A DNA stretch of 64,000 nt. Source: Kitasatospora sp. CB01950. GTDB taxonomy: Bacteria; Actinomycetota; Actinomycetes; Streptomycetales; Streptomycetaceae. A program made the translations under genes and the position numbers. Under the pieces are notes generated by a model. It searched no databases. It was not told the DNA's origin and saw only the letters and a program-made list of their open reading frames with translations. Location of the stretch: positions 1-64,000 of the forward strand of contig NZ_LISX01000011.1 in the NCBI RefSeq assembly GCF_001905465.1, read 5' to 3'. Of this stretch, positions 24,534 through 32,655 are shown piece by piece; position 1 is the stretch's first letter; each line of letters starts with the position of its first letter.

Positions 24534-24539
24534 TTGACA
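24534..24539 (+). promoter_or_regulatory. TTGACA -35-like element ahead of the GntR operon
   Basis: TTGACA at 24534 sits 8 bp before the 48-bp palindrome. An identical TTGACA stands at 24497, 37 bp upstream. The matching -10 would fall inside the palindrome (TACTTT near 24559 is a candidate at 19-bp spacing). Confidence 0.4.
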
Positions 24540-24547
24540 CGGAAGTG

Positions 24548-24595
24548 ATCAGGAACCTACTTTCACTAATTAATTAGTGAAAGTAGGTTCCTGAT
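24548..24595. promoter_or_regulatory. 48-bp perfect AT-rich palindrome, likely GntR operator
   Basis: Two 24-bp arms are exact reverse complements with no loop. The left arm begins ATCAGGAACCTACTTTCAC, the centre is AATTAATT and the right arm ends AGGTTCCTGAT. AT content is far above the surroundings. The last two bases of the palindrome are the A and T of the GntR start codon (24594-24596). Most likely the operator by which the YtrA-type regulator represses its own operon; as RNA it would also form a hairpin up to the start codon. Confidence 0.75.
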
Positions 24596-24998
24596 GGAGT
24601 ATCGCCTGCGGCGCGGCAGCAGCATGCCCGCCTACCAGCAGATCGTGCAGCAGACCGAGCAGGCCCTGCGGCTGGGCCTGCTCCGCCCCGGCGACAAACT
24701 GCCCACCGCCCGGCACGTGGTCGCCGCCACCGCCATCAACCCCAACACCGTGCTGAGGGCCTACCAGGAACTCCAGCGGGCCGGGCTGGTCGAATCGCGG
24801 CAGGGCCTCGGAACGTTCGTGGTCCGCTCGCTCGGCCGGGCCGAGACCATCGCCGGCTCCGGGCTGCGCGAGGAACTGGACGCCTGGGTGGACCGGGCCG
24901 CCGAACTCGGGCTCGACCGCGAGGACGTCCTGGCGCTCGCCGGCGCCGCGGTCGACGCCCGCCTCCCGCAGCAGGCCGAACCGGAACTGCCGCGATGA
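24594..24998 (+). CDS. GntR-family regulator, YtrA type
   Basis: Short regulator of 134 residues. The winged HTH is PAYQQIVQQTEQALRLGLL, then GDKLPTARHVVAATAINPNTVLRAYQELQRAGLVESRQGLGTFV, about residues 12-77, followed by only ~50 helical residues. This is the YtrA subgroup, which normally represses its own ABC-transporter operon in response to cell-envelope antibiotics. The start codon lies at the edge of a perfect 48-bp palindrome with no good Shine-Dalgarno; AGTAGG in the palindrome's right arm is the only candidate. It overlaps the ABC ATPase gene by 4 nt (ATGA). Confidence 0.92.
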   Translation: MEYRLRRGSSMPAYQQIVQQTEQALRLGLLRPGDKLPTARHVVAATAINPNTVLRAYQELQRAGLVESRQGLGTFVVRSLGRAETIAGSGLREELDAWVDRAAELGLDREDVLALAGAAVDARLPQQAEPELPR

Positions 24999-25924
24999 CC
25001 GGCCGACGGACGGCGGTCGAGGCCCTCGGCCTCGGCATCCGCCACCCCCGCCGGGCGAACGACCCGCACCTGCTCGCCGACTGCTCCTTCCGGGTGCCCA
25101 CCGGGGCGGTCTGCGGCGTGGTCGGCCCCAACGGCGCGGGCAAGAGCCTGCTGCTGTCCGCCGCCGCCGGCCTGGTCCGCCCCACCGAGGGACGGCTGAC
25201 CGTGCTCGGGCAGCCCTCCGACAGCGAGACGATGCTCGCCGACATCGCCCACGTCGACCAGGAACGCTCCCTCTACCGGCAGTTGAAGGTCGCCGAACTC
25301 CTCGACTCGGGCCGGTCGCTCAACGCCCGCTGGGACCGGGCCCGCGCCCAGGAACTGCTGGACCTGGGCCGCGTACCGCTCACCGCCCGGGCCGGCACCC
25401 TCTCCGGCGGGCAGCGCACCCTGGTACGGCTGGCCCTCGCCCACGCCACCACCCCCCGCCTGCTGCTGCTGGACGAACCCCTCGCCGACCTCGACCCCTT
25501 CGTCCGCCGCGCCGTCATGGGCCTGCTGCTCGCCGACGTCGCCGACGGCGACTGCACCGTGCTGCTCTCCTCCCACGTCCTCGCCGATCTGGACGAAGCC
25601 GCCGACCACCTGCTGCTCATCGACGCCGGTCGGGTCCGGCTGGCCGGACAGACCACCGAACTGCTGGCCGCACACCGCTACCTCGGCCCGGCCGACCGGA
25701 TGCCGGACAGCGCGGAACCGGTGGAGCTCCACGGCTCCGCGAGCCACGGCACCGCCCTGGTCCGGATCACCGACGGACCCGCCCGGCCGGGAGACGAGTA
25801 CGACCACCCCACCCTGGAGGAACTGGTCATCGCCTACGTGCGCTCGCCCCGGGCGGACTCCTGGCTGGCCCCTTCCATGCGGCCGATGCCGCGAACGGGC
25901 CTGATCGCGGAACCGATCGCATGA
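24995..25924 (+). CDS. ABC transporter ATP-binding protein
   Basis: ATPase of 309 residues with Walker A GPNGAGKS, Q-loop region AHVDQERSLYRQL, signature LSGGQRTLVRLALA, Walker B LLLLDEPLADLD and the H-loop His in LLSSHVLADLDEA. All catalytic motifs are present. A ~90-residue tail follows, as in exporters of the antibiotic/peptide type. It overlaps both neighbours by 4 nt (GntR upstream, permease downstream), so the three genes form one translationally coupled operon. The pairing with a YtrA-type repressor suggests export of, or resistance to, an envelope-active compound. Confidence 0.95.
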   Translation: MTGRRTAVEALGLGIRHPRRANDPHLLADCSFRVPTGAVCGVVGPNGAGKSLLLSAAAGLVRPTEGRLTVLGQPSDSETMLADIAHVDQERSLYRQLKVAELLDSGRSLNARWDRARAQELLDLGRVPLTARAGTLSGGQRTLVRLALAHATTPRLLLLDEPLADLDPFVRRAVMGLLLADVADGDCTVLLSSHVLADLDEAADHLLLIDAGRVRLAGQTTELLAAHRYLGPADRMPDSAEPVELHGSASHGTALVRITDGPARPGDEYDHPTLEELVIAYVRSPRADSWLAPSMRPMPRTGLIAEPIA

Positions 25925-26913
25925 GCACGGCCACGCCGCGGATGGTGCCGATCCGGCTCCGGCCGCCGCGCCCCCGCCCGCCCCGCATCCCCCACCGCGC
26001 ACTCGTCCGCACCGCCGTCCGCCAGCACCGCACCGTGCTGGCCGCCGCCGCGATCTGCCTCGCGGCCCTGTCCGCCTGGGCGCTGCGGACCGCCGCCACC
26101 ACCGCGGCCGTCCAGACGGACCTGGACCGGACCGGCTGCCGGGGCCGCGTGTTCACCGACGCCTGCTCCTCGCTCGCCGACCCGGTCGGCCAGGCCCTCC
26201 AGACCACCCAGCAGGTGCAGTTCGCACTGCTGGCCGTCCCCGTCCTGGTTGGCGCCCTGCTCGGCGCGCCGCTGCTCGCCCGGGAGTACGAACACGGCAC
26301 CCACCGCCTCGCCTGGACCCAGTCCGTGCCGCGTCGGCGCTGGCTGACCAGCCACCTGATCGTCCTCGGTGGCGCGGCCACCACCATCGGCGCCGTCGCC
26401 GCACTCCTCGGAACCCGGATCCACGCCGCCGCCACCCCCGCGCTCGCCTACGGCGCCTCGGGCTTCGACGCCCTGCCGTACAACGCCTTCGGCCCCGTAC
26501 TGGCCGCCGCCACCCTGCTGGCCTTCGCCCTCGGCGTCCTGACCGGCAGCCTGATCCGGCGCACCGTCCCCGCCATCGGCATCACGATCCTCGGCCACGC
26601 CGGCCTCACCGTCCTGCTGACCTGGCTGCGCCGCTGGCTCCAGCCGCAGCTCACCCGGTTCCCCCCGCACGGCTACGACCTGAGCCCCGACGACTGGCTG
26701 CTCTGGGACGGCGTCCTCACGTCCGACGGACACCGGCTGCCGTACGCGCAGTGCCCGGAGTCCGGATGCCCGGCGGACTCCCGCACCCTCGACGTGTACC
26801 ACTCCGCCGGTCAACTCTGGCCGATGCAGTGGACGCAGGGCGCGCTGATGGTCGCACTCGCGGCGGCGCTGCTCGCGGCGGCCTATCGCAGCATCCGCCG
26901 CAACCGGCTGTGA
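25921..26913 (+). CDS. ABC transporter permease
   Basis: Membrane subunit of 330 residues for the preceding ATPase. About six hydrophobic segments are visible, starting with TVLAAAAICLAALSAWALRT and including VQFALLAVPVLVGALLGAPLL, and a late MVALAAALLAAAYRSI. The loop after the second segment, AREYEHGTHRLAWTQSVPRRRWLTSHL, is the usual coupling motif of ABC-2-type exporter permeases in actinomycetes. ATGA overlap with the ATPase gene. The last four codons and the stop form the first copy of a 17-bp tandem repeat. Confidence 0.9.
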   Translation: MSTATPRMVPIRLRPPRPRPPRIPHRALVRTAVRQHRTVLAAAAICLAALSAWALRTAATTAAVQTDLDRTGCRGRVFTDACSSLADPVGQALQTTQQVQFALLAVPVLVGALLGAPLLAREYEHGTHRLAWTQSVPRRRWLTSHLIVLGGAATTIGAVAALLGTRIHAAATPALAYGASGFDALPYNAFGPVLAAATLLAFALGVLTGSLIRRTVPAIGITILGHAGLTVLLTWLRRWLQPQLTRFPPHGYDLSPDDWLLWDGVLTSDGHRLPYAQCPESGCPADSRTLDVYHSAGQLWPMQWTQGALMVALAAALLAAAYRSIRRNRL

Positions 26914-26985
26914 CCGGCGACCGGCTGTGACGCGCGACCGGCTGTGACCCGCTGCCGACTGTGACGCGCAACCGGTTGTGACCCG
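26901..26985 (+). repeat. Five 17-bp tandem copies at the permease 3' end
   Basis: Units such as CGACCGGCTGTGACGCG run head to tail, five copies with a few changes each. The first copy is the last codons and TGA stop of the permease; TGTGAC recurs in all copies. Because 17 is not a multiple of 3, the later TGA codons fall in changing frames. Confidence 0.85.
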
Positions 26986-27067
26986 CTGCCGCGCCGACCG
27001 ACCCCGACCCACCCCGACCCACGTCGGCCAACACCGAACCACCCTCCCACCGAAGAGCGGCACTGCC

Positions 27068-28261
27068 ATGTCCACTCAGCTCCCCGCCCCTGCCCGCACC
27101 GGGCCCGCACCGGCCCTCCTCCCGCTCCGCCCGCCGCGTCCCGCCGCGCACGGCGCCCGCCTCGCCGCCGTCGACGCGCTGCGGCTGCTCGCCGCGCTGG
27201 CCGTCGCCGCCTACCACTACCTGGGCACGCCGACCTCCGACTTCTGGGGCCGCTTCGACCTGCCGCAGGCCCTGCCCGTGCTGCACCGGATCAGCAGCTA
27301 CGGCTGGCTCGGCGTCGAGGCGTTCTTCCTGCTCAGCGGCTTCGCCATCTGCATGAGCTGCTGGGGACGGACCCCCGCCCAGTTCGCCGTCTCCCGGGTG
27401 ACGCGCCTCTTCCCGCTCTACTGGGCGGTCGTGGCGCTGATCCTCGGCTCGGGGGCGGTGGCGGCCCTCGGCGGACTGGAACCCTCGATCCCGACCGACC
27501 TGCGCACCAGCCTCGGCAACCTGACCATGATGCCCGGCCCGCTCGGCCTGGAGGCCACCGACGGCGTCGCCTGGACGCTGTGGGTCGAAGCCCGGTTCTA
27601 CCTGCTGATGGCCGTCCTCATGCTGGTCGGCCTCACCTACCGGCGGACCATCGCCTTCTGCTTCCTCTGGCTCACTCTCGCCGCGATCGGCCGCGAACTC
27701 CACTCCGCGGTCCTGGAGGAGATCCTGCTGCCGCGCTACGCCGGCCTGTTCGTCGCCGGGATCGCCCTCTACCTCATGTACCGCTTCGGGCCGAACCTGA
27801 TGCTGTGGCTGCTGACGGGCTTCGCCTGGTGCTACACCCTCACCCTGCTCGGTGAACGCGTCGCCGAGCACGCGGTGCCCGCCGACCGGGGCGACAGCCC
27901 CGGCTGGGCGGTCTGCGCGGCCCTGCTGACCGCGTTCCTGGCCGCGCTGGCCCTCGCCGGACCCGGACCGCTGGGACGACTGCGTTGGCGGACCCTGGTC
28001 TACGCCGGCGCGCTCACCTACCCGTTCTACCTGGTCCACCAGAGCCTGGGCATACCCGTGGCCCGAGGCGTGATCAAGGTCGCGCCCGGGCTCGGCCTGC
28101 TCCCCGCCGTCCTCGCCGGCCTGCTGTTCTCCCTGCTGCTGTCCGCGGCCCTCCACCACGTCGTCGACCGCAGACTCGCAGTCCGGCTCCGCCACCGCCT
28201 CACCGCCTCGCTCGACCCGCCACCGCCAGACCGCCTACTGCCGGCGACCGGCCGAACCTGA
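27068..28261 (+). CDS. Acyltransferase family 3 membrane protein
   Basis: Integral membrane acyltransferase of 397 residues, related to OatA/NodX-type enzymes that put acetyl or other acyl groups on sugars and natural products. Around ten hydrophobic segments follow a short cytoplasmic tail. The family's early Arg and His occur in RLAAVDALRLLAALAVAAYHY, and GWLGVEAFFLLSGF is the standard second-helix motif; WTLWVEARFYLL and a late FYLVHQSLG complete the pattern. The 154-bp gap after the permease (filled by 17-bp repeats) makes independent transcription possible, but the strand and spacing also allow membership of the GntR-ABC operon. Confidence 0.92.
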   Translation: MSTQLPAPARTGPAPALLPLRPPRPAAHGARLAAVDALRLLAALAVAAYHYLGTPTSDFWGRFDLPQALPVLHRISSYGWLGVEAFFLLSGFAICMSCWGRTPAQFAVSRVTRLFPLYWAVVALILGSGAVAALGGLEPSIPTDLRTSLGNLTMMPGPLGLEATDGVAWTLWVEARFYLLMAVLMLVGLTYRRTIAFCFLWLTLAAIGRELHSAVLEEILLPRYAGLFVAGIALYLMYRFGPNLMLWLLTGFAWCYTLTLLGERVAEHAVPADRGDSPGWAVCAALLTAFLAALALAGPGPLGRLRWRTLVYAGALTYPFYLVHQSLGIPVARGVIKVAPGLGLLPAVLAGLLFSLLLSAALHHVVDRRLAVRLRHRLTASLDPPPPDRLLPATGRT

Positions 28262-28286
28262 CCGACCCGGCCAACTCCTGCCTGGG

Positions 28287-28375
28287 TTAAGCAAGTTGGC
28301 CGAGGGCGAAGACGGCGGCGGCGGGCGTGTGGTTCGACCGGAGCTCGGTGTGGAGATGAGGCCGTCGATGCGCCA
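28287..28375 (-). pseudogene. Exonuclease III (xthA-like) 3'-end remnant
   Basis: On the minus strand this stretch ends ELRSNHTPAAAVFALGQLA-stop, which lines up codon by codon with the C-terminus of the intact exonuclease III gene at 32656 (ERWSDHAPVTAVFDFGQLR-stop). By my count 44 of 63 bases agree. Just upstream, in another frame, WRIDGLIS matches WRIDYLMAS of the same protein, but about 60 bp between the two pieces are missing. So this is a broken, shifted fragment of an exonuclease III-like gene. Nothing recognisable of its N-terminal part remains. Confidence 0.65.
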
Positions 28376-28384
28376 GCGGAACGA

Positions 28385-28402
28385 CACCTTTTCGAAAAGG
28401 TG
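28385..28402. other. 18-bp perfect palindrome
   Basis: CACCTTTTCGAAAAGGTG, loop-free, in the gap between the acyltransferase and the DUF4132 locus. It could be a terminator stem or an operator. A second small hairpin (GGTTGG-CA-CCAACC) follows about 30 bp later. The rest of 28403-28530 shows no gene. Confidence 0.55.
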
Positions 28403-28530
28403 CACCCGACGCCGGCCGCCGAGGGTTGGCACCAACCAGCCGGCCTTTCGGGGCAGCTCGAGTGGGACGAGCCACCCCGACGCCCGCCGTCGTCAACCAG
28501 GGCACTACCTGCAGTATTGCGGCCGGAGCT

Positions 28531-28692
28531 CTATGGGGTGCGCGGAGAGGACGCCTGCAACAGGGCGCGCAGCGCGGGCAGCTCCTCGGCGTACCGGACC
28601 TCGGCAGGCGGGCGCTGGAGCTCCTCCTCGGTGGTGCTCGTGGTCACGGCGGCCTGTCCCGGGTGGTCGTCGGTGAGGTGGCGAGGGGTCAC
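28531..28692 (-). pseudogene. Truncated N-terminus of a MoxR-like AAA+ ATPase gene
   Basis: A 53-codon ORF starting at a GTG that overlaps the DUF4132 stop (GTGA), so it is a genuine operon junction. It contains LQRPPAEVRYAEELPALRAL, which resembles the opening of MoxR-type ATPases found beside DUF4132 or vWA genes in Streptomyces (x-R-P-x-A-E-x-x-Y-A-x-E-L-x-A-L). After that the frame runs into unrelated sequence and stops; no Walker motifs remain. Inferred: a once longer operon lost most of its second gene by deletion. Confidence 0.55.
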
Positions 28693-31600
28693 AGCGTGGT
28701 CAGCTCGGTGAGGTCGGCGATCACCTCGGAGGCGATCACCGGGTCGAGCTCGGCGAAGGTCGGGAAGGTGCGGTTGTGGGTCCAGTAGTCGCCCGGGCGC
28801 CTGTCGAGCCACACCGTTTCCACCCGCTGCTCGGGGTAGGAGTCGAACATGCCGACGGCGATGCCGTCCTCCGGGGCGATCACCACGTAGCGGTCGGGCC
28901 CGACCCGGCGGGACAGCCACTGCTCGACGCCGTTGTCCTGGGGCTCGCCGCGCCGCCAGCCGCGCCGTTCCATTCCGACCAGCCGGGTGGTGGGCAGCAC
29001 CGGACCGTTCTCGAAGCGGGTGAGGCGGTGGCCGGCCCGCTCCTCGTCGGTCAGCGCGTACACCGGGCGGCCGAGCTGTCGGAACGGCTGCAGGATCTCG
29101 TCGTCGGCGAACAGCTCCGACCAGTCGGCGAGGCCGTCGCCGAGCAGGAGCGGGTGCGCCAGCCGGACGGAGGCCGTGGCCGGCAGCGCGAACGCCTCGT
29201 CCTGGACGTCCGCCAGGGTGCGGTCCTCGGCGACGCGGAACGCCGTCACCGTGCCGTCCGTCTCGGACAGCCACACCAGGCGGCGCACCAAGTGCCACAG
29301 CAGCGGATGCCCGACGAAGAGCTGGTCGAACTCCTGCGCCGTCCACGAGCGTTGGGTGATCATCGACTCCTCCAGGCGGCGGATCTGATCCTCCGCCACC
29401 GTGCGGACGTCCTTCTTCAACGCGACGAAGCGCTTGCGCTCGGCGGGCGCCAGCTCGGCGTCGTCCCGCGCCCCCGGGGCGGGCAGGTCCTTGCGGCGGG
29501 CGCCGTCCGCGTCGAGGACGTACGGCTTGAGCTGCTCGTCGAAGCCGACCGTGAACGTCCGGGTGCCGTAGTCGATGACGGTGGTCCCGTCGGCGTCCAG
29601 CCCGAAGTCCGGGACCAGGCGGTCGGACAGCTGCTCCCCGGTCAGGCCGAGACCGGCTGCCACCTCGGATATCTTCTCCTGGGCCCGGGTCTTGAGCGCC
29701 TTGAACTTCACCCGCTGCGCGATGCCGTGCAGGTGCAGCAGGGCCACGTCGGTGCCGATGGCGGCCAGCACCTCCAGGCCGTCCACCGCACGGTGGTGGG
29801 CCCCCTCGCCCGGCCAGGCGCGGAGCACCGGCGTCAGCCGGCGGACCGTATCGTCGTCACCGAAGCGGCCGAGCACGTGCAGTGCCCAGCCGTCCTGGGC
29901 GGGCATGCCGGCCAGCCGCCACTGCTCGAACACCGCCCAGCAGAACTCCGTCAACGACCGCGGCTCGCACAGCCCGGCCACCTCGTCGAGGCCGGGGTAG
30001 AACGCCTTGGGGCCGGACAGCGCGAGCATGGTGAGCACGTGCCGCACCGCCTCGGCGGGCAGGGCGCCCTCGCCGCCGCGCAGCAGCAGCTGCGGCAGCA
30101 TCACCGGCTCCGCCCAGTCGCAGGGCGGGGGCAGCTTCGCCGGGAGCGCGGTCACCAGCGGGTCGGCCGACAGCAGCGTGCCCACGGCCTCCTCCGCCTT
30201 CGGCCCGAACTCGCCGGCCACCGCGCGCACCGCGGCCGCGCCATGCGCCTCGGCGATCACCCGCAGGGCCTGCTCGGCGCCGAGCCGGGCTGCCCCGGCC
30301 TTCCCGAGCGCGGCGGGCACCAGCAGCCGGGCCGCGTCCACGCCGTGCCGGACGAACCAGGAACTCGCGGTGTTTCCGGCCGACTTGAGGCGCACCAGCC
30401 AGTCCGCCATGGTCTCGGCCACCCGCGCGTCCAGGTACGGAAGCAGCAGGGGCGCCCGCGTGGCCGGGTTCGCCACCGCTGCGGCCCGGATCGGTTCGAG
30501 GGCGTCCGTCCCGAAGCGGGCGGCGATCCGGCGCCAGGAGTCCCCGGAGTGCCCCATGTGTTCACCGGCGCGCCAGTGCGCGAGCAGGGGCCGGGCCAAC
30601 TCCTCCTTGCCGTACACGAACAGTTCGAGCTCGTCAGGCTGTCCGCGGTCCAGCCGCGCGTCCTCGGGCTGCTCGATCCTGGCCCGGATCGTGGCCGCGA
30701 CGCGCTGCCAGTCGTCGGCCGACCAGTGCGTGTACCAGGGCTCGGGGTTCTCCGCCCACGCCTCGCGCTCACCCGGCAGCCACCGCATCTGCGGTTCCCG
30801 AGGCGCACCGAGGCCGGTCAGCACGCGGGGCTTGCCGGCGGAGCGCGGCCGCGTCCACGGCGGGCTGGTGAACAGCTCCGGCAGCGAGTCGGGGCCGACC
30901 TCCGGCACCCGCTCGCCGACGTCGGTGAGCGGCTCGACCAGGGCCGCCTGCTCCGGCGTCAGCTCCGGCAGCAGTTCGAGCGCGGTCGCGCGGTGGACGG
31001 CGACGTGGCCGGTGAGAAGCTGCCGGGCAAGCTGCTGCACGGCCGGGTCGGTGGAGGCCGCCGCGGCCTCGGCGAGCAGGCGCAGGGCACGCCGGGGGAA
31101 GCGGCGGAGACCGGCCATGAGGGCGGCACGGGTGGACTTGATGCCATCCTGCTGGGCCAGCAGCCCCCGGAAGCCCTCGTCGGAGGGGAGCTCGGCGAGC
31201 GCGTCCAGGATCCGCTTCTTGCCGTCCTTGTGGTGGTAGCTGGTGACCAGTTCGTGCAGCATCACCGGTGCTGCGTCGCCGCCGAGGCCCTCGGCCACGG
31301 TCGCGATGATCTCGGTGGACCAACCGTCATAGCCCAGGATCGGCAGCGGGGGGAGCTTCTCCAGCGGTTCCGCCGAGGAGAGCGAGCACAGCAACATCGA
31401 CCACTCGACGGCGGCCAGACGGGAGCCCGACGCGACGCACTCCTCGACCCAGGCGGTCTTGGACGGCACCAGGTACGCCGCCACCACCAGGCGGGTCAGG
31501 TCGTTCCGGCAGTCCGCCAGGGCCTCGACCGCCGCGCGGTGGGTCTCCTCGTCGCAGTCCGCCAGCAGCGACCGGACCCGGTCCGCGGCGGGACGGTACC

Positions 31601-32333
31601 CGCCGCGCCTCTGGTCGGCCCCGCGCCGGACGCGGGGGTGGACGGACCTCTGGTGGATCCAGTCGGTTTCGACAGCAGTCGTGAACAGCTCGACGGTGGC
31701 CCTGGCCGCGAACGGCAGGCCGAACTCCGCCACCCAGGCGTCCACGGCCACGCGGACTTTGTTGTTGCTGGGATACGAGAACACGGAGGCGAGCACCGCC
31801 GCACCGAGCGGGTCCCGGCTGCCGGACTGGTGGGCGCGGGCGGCCGCGACCAGCTCCGGGTCGCTGCGCTCCGAGGTGAGCGTCTGCTCCAGCCAGTCCC
31901 CCATCTGCCGCAGCCCGTCGCGGTACGAGGCCACCGGGCCCTTCCCCGGCGCGGACGGCTTCCGGGGAATGCCGCCCCGGCGCGGAATCAGGGCCCGACG
32001 CCAGGCGTCCGGCATGACGAAGACGTCCTCGTCCCCGGGACCGGCGGCCTCGGCCGTGGGCGCGGACACGCCGAGCTGCGCCACGGGCACCGAATCCGCC
32101 GCCGCACCCGGCTCCGTACCCGCCCCCGCACCGATCTCGCGGTAGCCCTTGCGCTCCTTCTCGGCGACCACCTTGGCGAAGTGCGCCTCCGCCTCATCCA
32201 CGGTCGGGAACGCCTTGACCTGCTCCCGCCCGTTCGTACCGGACCGCCCGTACCGCACAGTCACCGCGACACCGTCGACCGCGGCCTCCCAGAACTTGTC
32301 CGAGCCGCCCTCGACGAACTCCCAGCGCCGCAC
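28689..32333 (-). CDS. WGR / DUF4132-domain giant protein
   Basis: Cytoplasmic protein of 1,214 residues. The N-terminus MRRWEFVEGGSDKFWEA, then VTVRYGRSGTNGREQVKAFPTVDEAEAHFAK, is a WGR domain (residues 1-65), a nucleic-acid or poly-ADP-ribose-linked module. A long helical HEAT-like middle follows, and the C-terminal ~300 residues carry DUF4132 (AERKRFVALKKDVRTVAEDQ, then WTAQEFDQLFVGHPLLWHLVRRLVW, with LADWSELFADDEILQPFRQLGRPVYAL). It resembles E. coli YehI (MolR-like), whose neighbours are MoxR/vWA proteins. Start GTG with GAGGAGAGG upstream. The downstream MoxR gene is truncated here. The role is unknown; stress or conflict functions are proposed for such clusters. Confidence 0.9.
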   Translation of the reverse strand: MRRWEFVEGGSDKFWEAAVDGVAVTVRYGRSGTNGREQVKAFPTVDEAEAHFAKVVAEKERKGYREIGAGAGTEPGAAADSVPVAQLGVSAPTAEAAGPGDEDVFVMPDAWRRALIPRRGGIPRKPSAPGKGPVASYRDGLRQMGDWLEQTLTSERSDPELVAAARAHQSGSRDPLGAAVLASVFSYPSNNKVRVAVDAWVAEFGLPFAARATVELFTTAVETDWIHQRSVHPRVRRGADQRRGGYRPAADRVRSLLADCDEETHRAAVEALADCRNDLTRLVVAAYLVPSKTAWVEECVASGSRLAAVEWSMLLCSLSSAEPLEKLPPLPILGYDGWSTEIIATVAEGLGGDAAPVMLHELVTSYHHKDGKKRILDALAELPSDEGFRGLLAQQDGIKSTRAALMAGLRRFPRRALRLLAEAAAASTDPAVQQLARQLLTGHVAVHRATALELLPELTPEQAALVEPLTDVGERVPEVGPDSLPELFTSPPWTRPRSAGKPRVLTGLGAPREPQMRWLPGEREAWAENPEPWYTHWSADDWQRVAATIRARIEQPEDARLDRGQPDELELFVYGKEELARPLLAHWRAGEHMGHSGDSWRRIAARFGTDALEPIRAAAVANPATRAPLLLPYLDARVAETMADWLVRLKSAGNTASSWFVRHGVDAARLLVPAALGKAGAARLGAEQALRVIAEAHGAAAVRAVAGEFGPKAEEAVGTLLSADPLVTALPAKLPPPCDWAEPVMLPQLLLRGGEGALPAEAVRHVLTMLALSGPKAFYPGLDEVAGLCEPRSLTEFCWAVFEQWRLAGMPAQDGWALHVLGRFGDDDTVRRLTPVLRAWPGEGAHHRAVDGLEVLAAIGTDVALLHLHGIAQRVKFKALKTRAQEKISEVAAGLGLTGEQLSDRLVPDFGLDADGTTVIDYGTRTFTVGFDEQLKPYVLDADGARRKDLPAPGARDDAELAPAERKRFVALKKDVRTVAEDQIRRLEESMITQRSWTAQEFDQLFVGHPLLWHLVRRLVWLSETDGTVTAFRVAEDRTLADVQDEAFALPATASVRLAHPLLLGDGLADWSELFADDEILQPFRQLGRPVYALTDEERAGHRLTRFENGPVLPTTRLVGMERRGWRRGEPQDNGVEQWLSRRVGPDRYVVIAPEDGIAVGMFDSYPEQRVETVWLDRRPGDYWTHNRTFPTFAELDPVIASEVIADLTELTTL

Positions 32334-32655
32334 AGCCCCGCCCCTCTCCTCGCACTGATGATCAGGAGACGAACGTTAGCGAGCCCTACCGACAAGTCCC
32401 CGGCCGACCGCCGCCGCACTCACCTCCCCGTCGAAGTCACCGTGCGCGGGCGCCTCGTGCCTCCACGAGCGGCGTACACGTCCTGGACGGACTTTTACAA
32501 ACCGACGCGTTCCCGGAAAAGTACTGACTCCATTCAGCGAATGGCGATCACCGCATAGCCCCATTCGAGGGGACATAGCAGCTGCGGTCATCACTCCCGG
32601 CAGGTCGCGCGACGACCGCAGCAGCCGAAGCCGGTTGCCCGAACTTCGCAAAAAC
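32334..32655. other. Intergenic gap with AT-richer promoter-like segment
   Basis: No gene is visible in these 322 bp. The part 32480-32580 is markedly richer in A and T than its surroundings (for example GGACTTTTACAAACC) and contains a perfect 6-bp hairpin, CCATTC-AGC-GAATGG (32530-32544), followed by a second CCATTCG. It probably holds the promoter and a regulator site for the DUF4132 operon. Confidence 0.4.

Noticed and set aside
26901..26985. Possible CRISPR or regulator-binding iteron array
   Set aside because: The 17-bp copies are contiguous without spacers and start inside a coding region; better read as slippage duplication.
28296..28680. A short plus-strand gene after the acyltransferase
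   Set aside because: Overlapping frames with Arg/Ser-rich translations and no motif; the minus-strand remnants explain the sequence better.
28776..32558. A ~1,260-codon plus-strand frame opposite the DUF4132 gene
   Set aside because: Composition is typical of antisense to GC-rich coding sequence; the WGR and DUF4132 motifs are on the minus strand.
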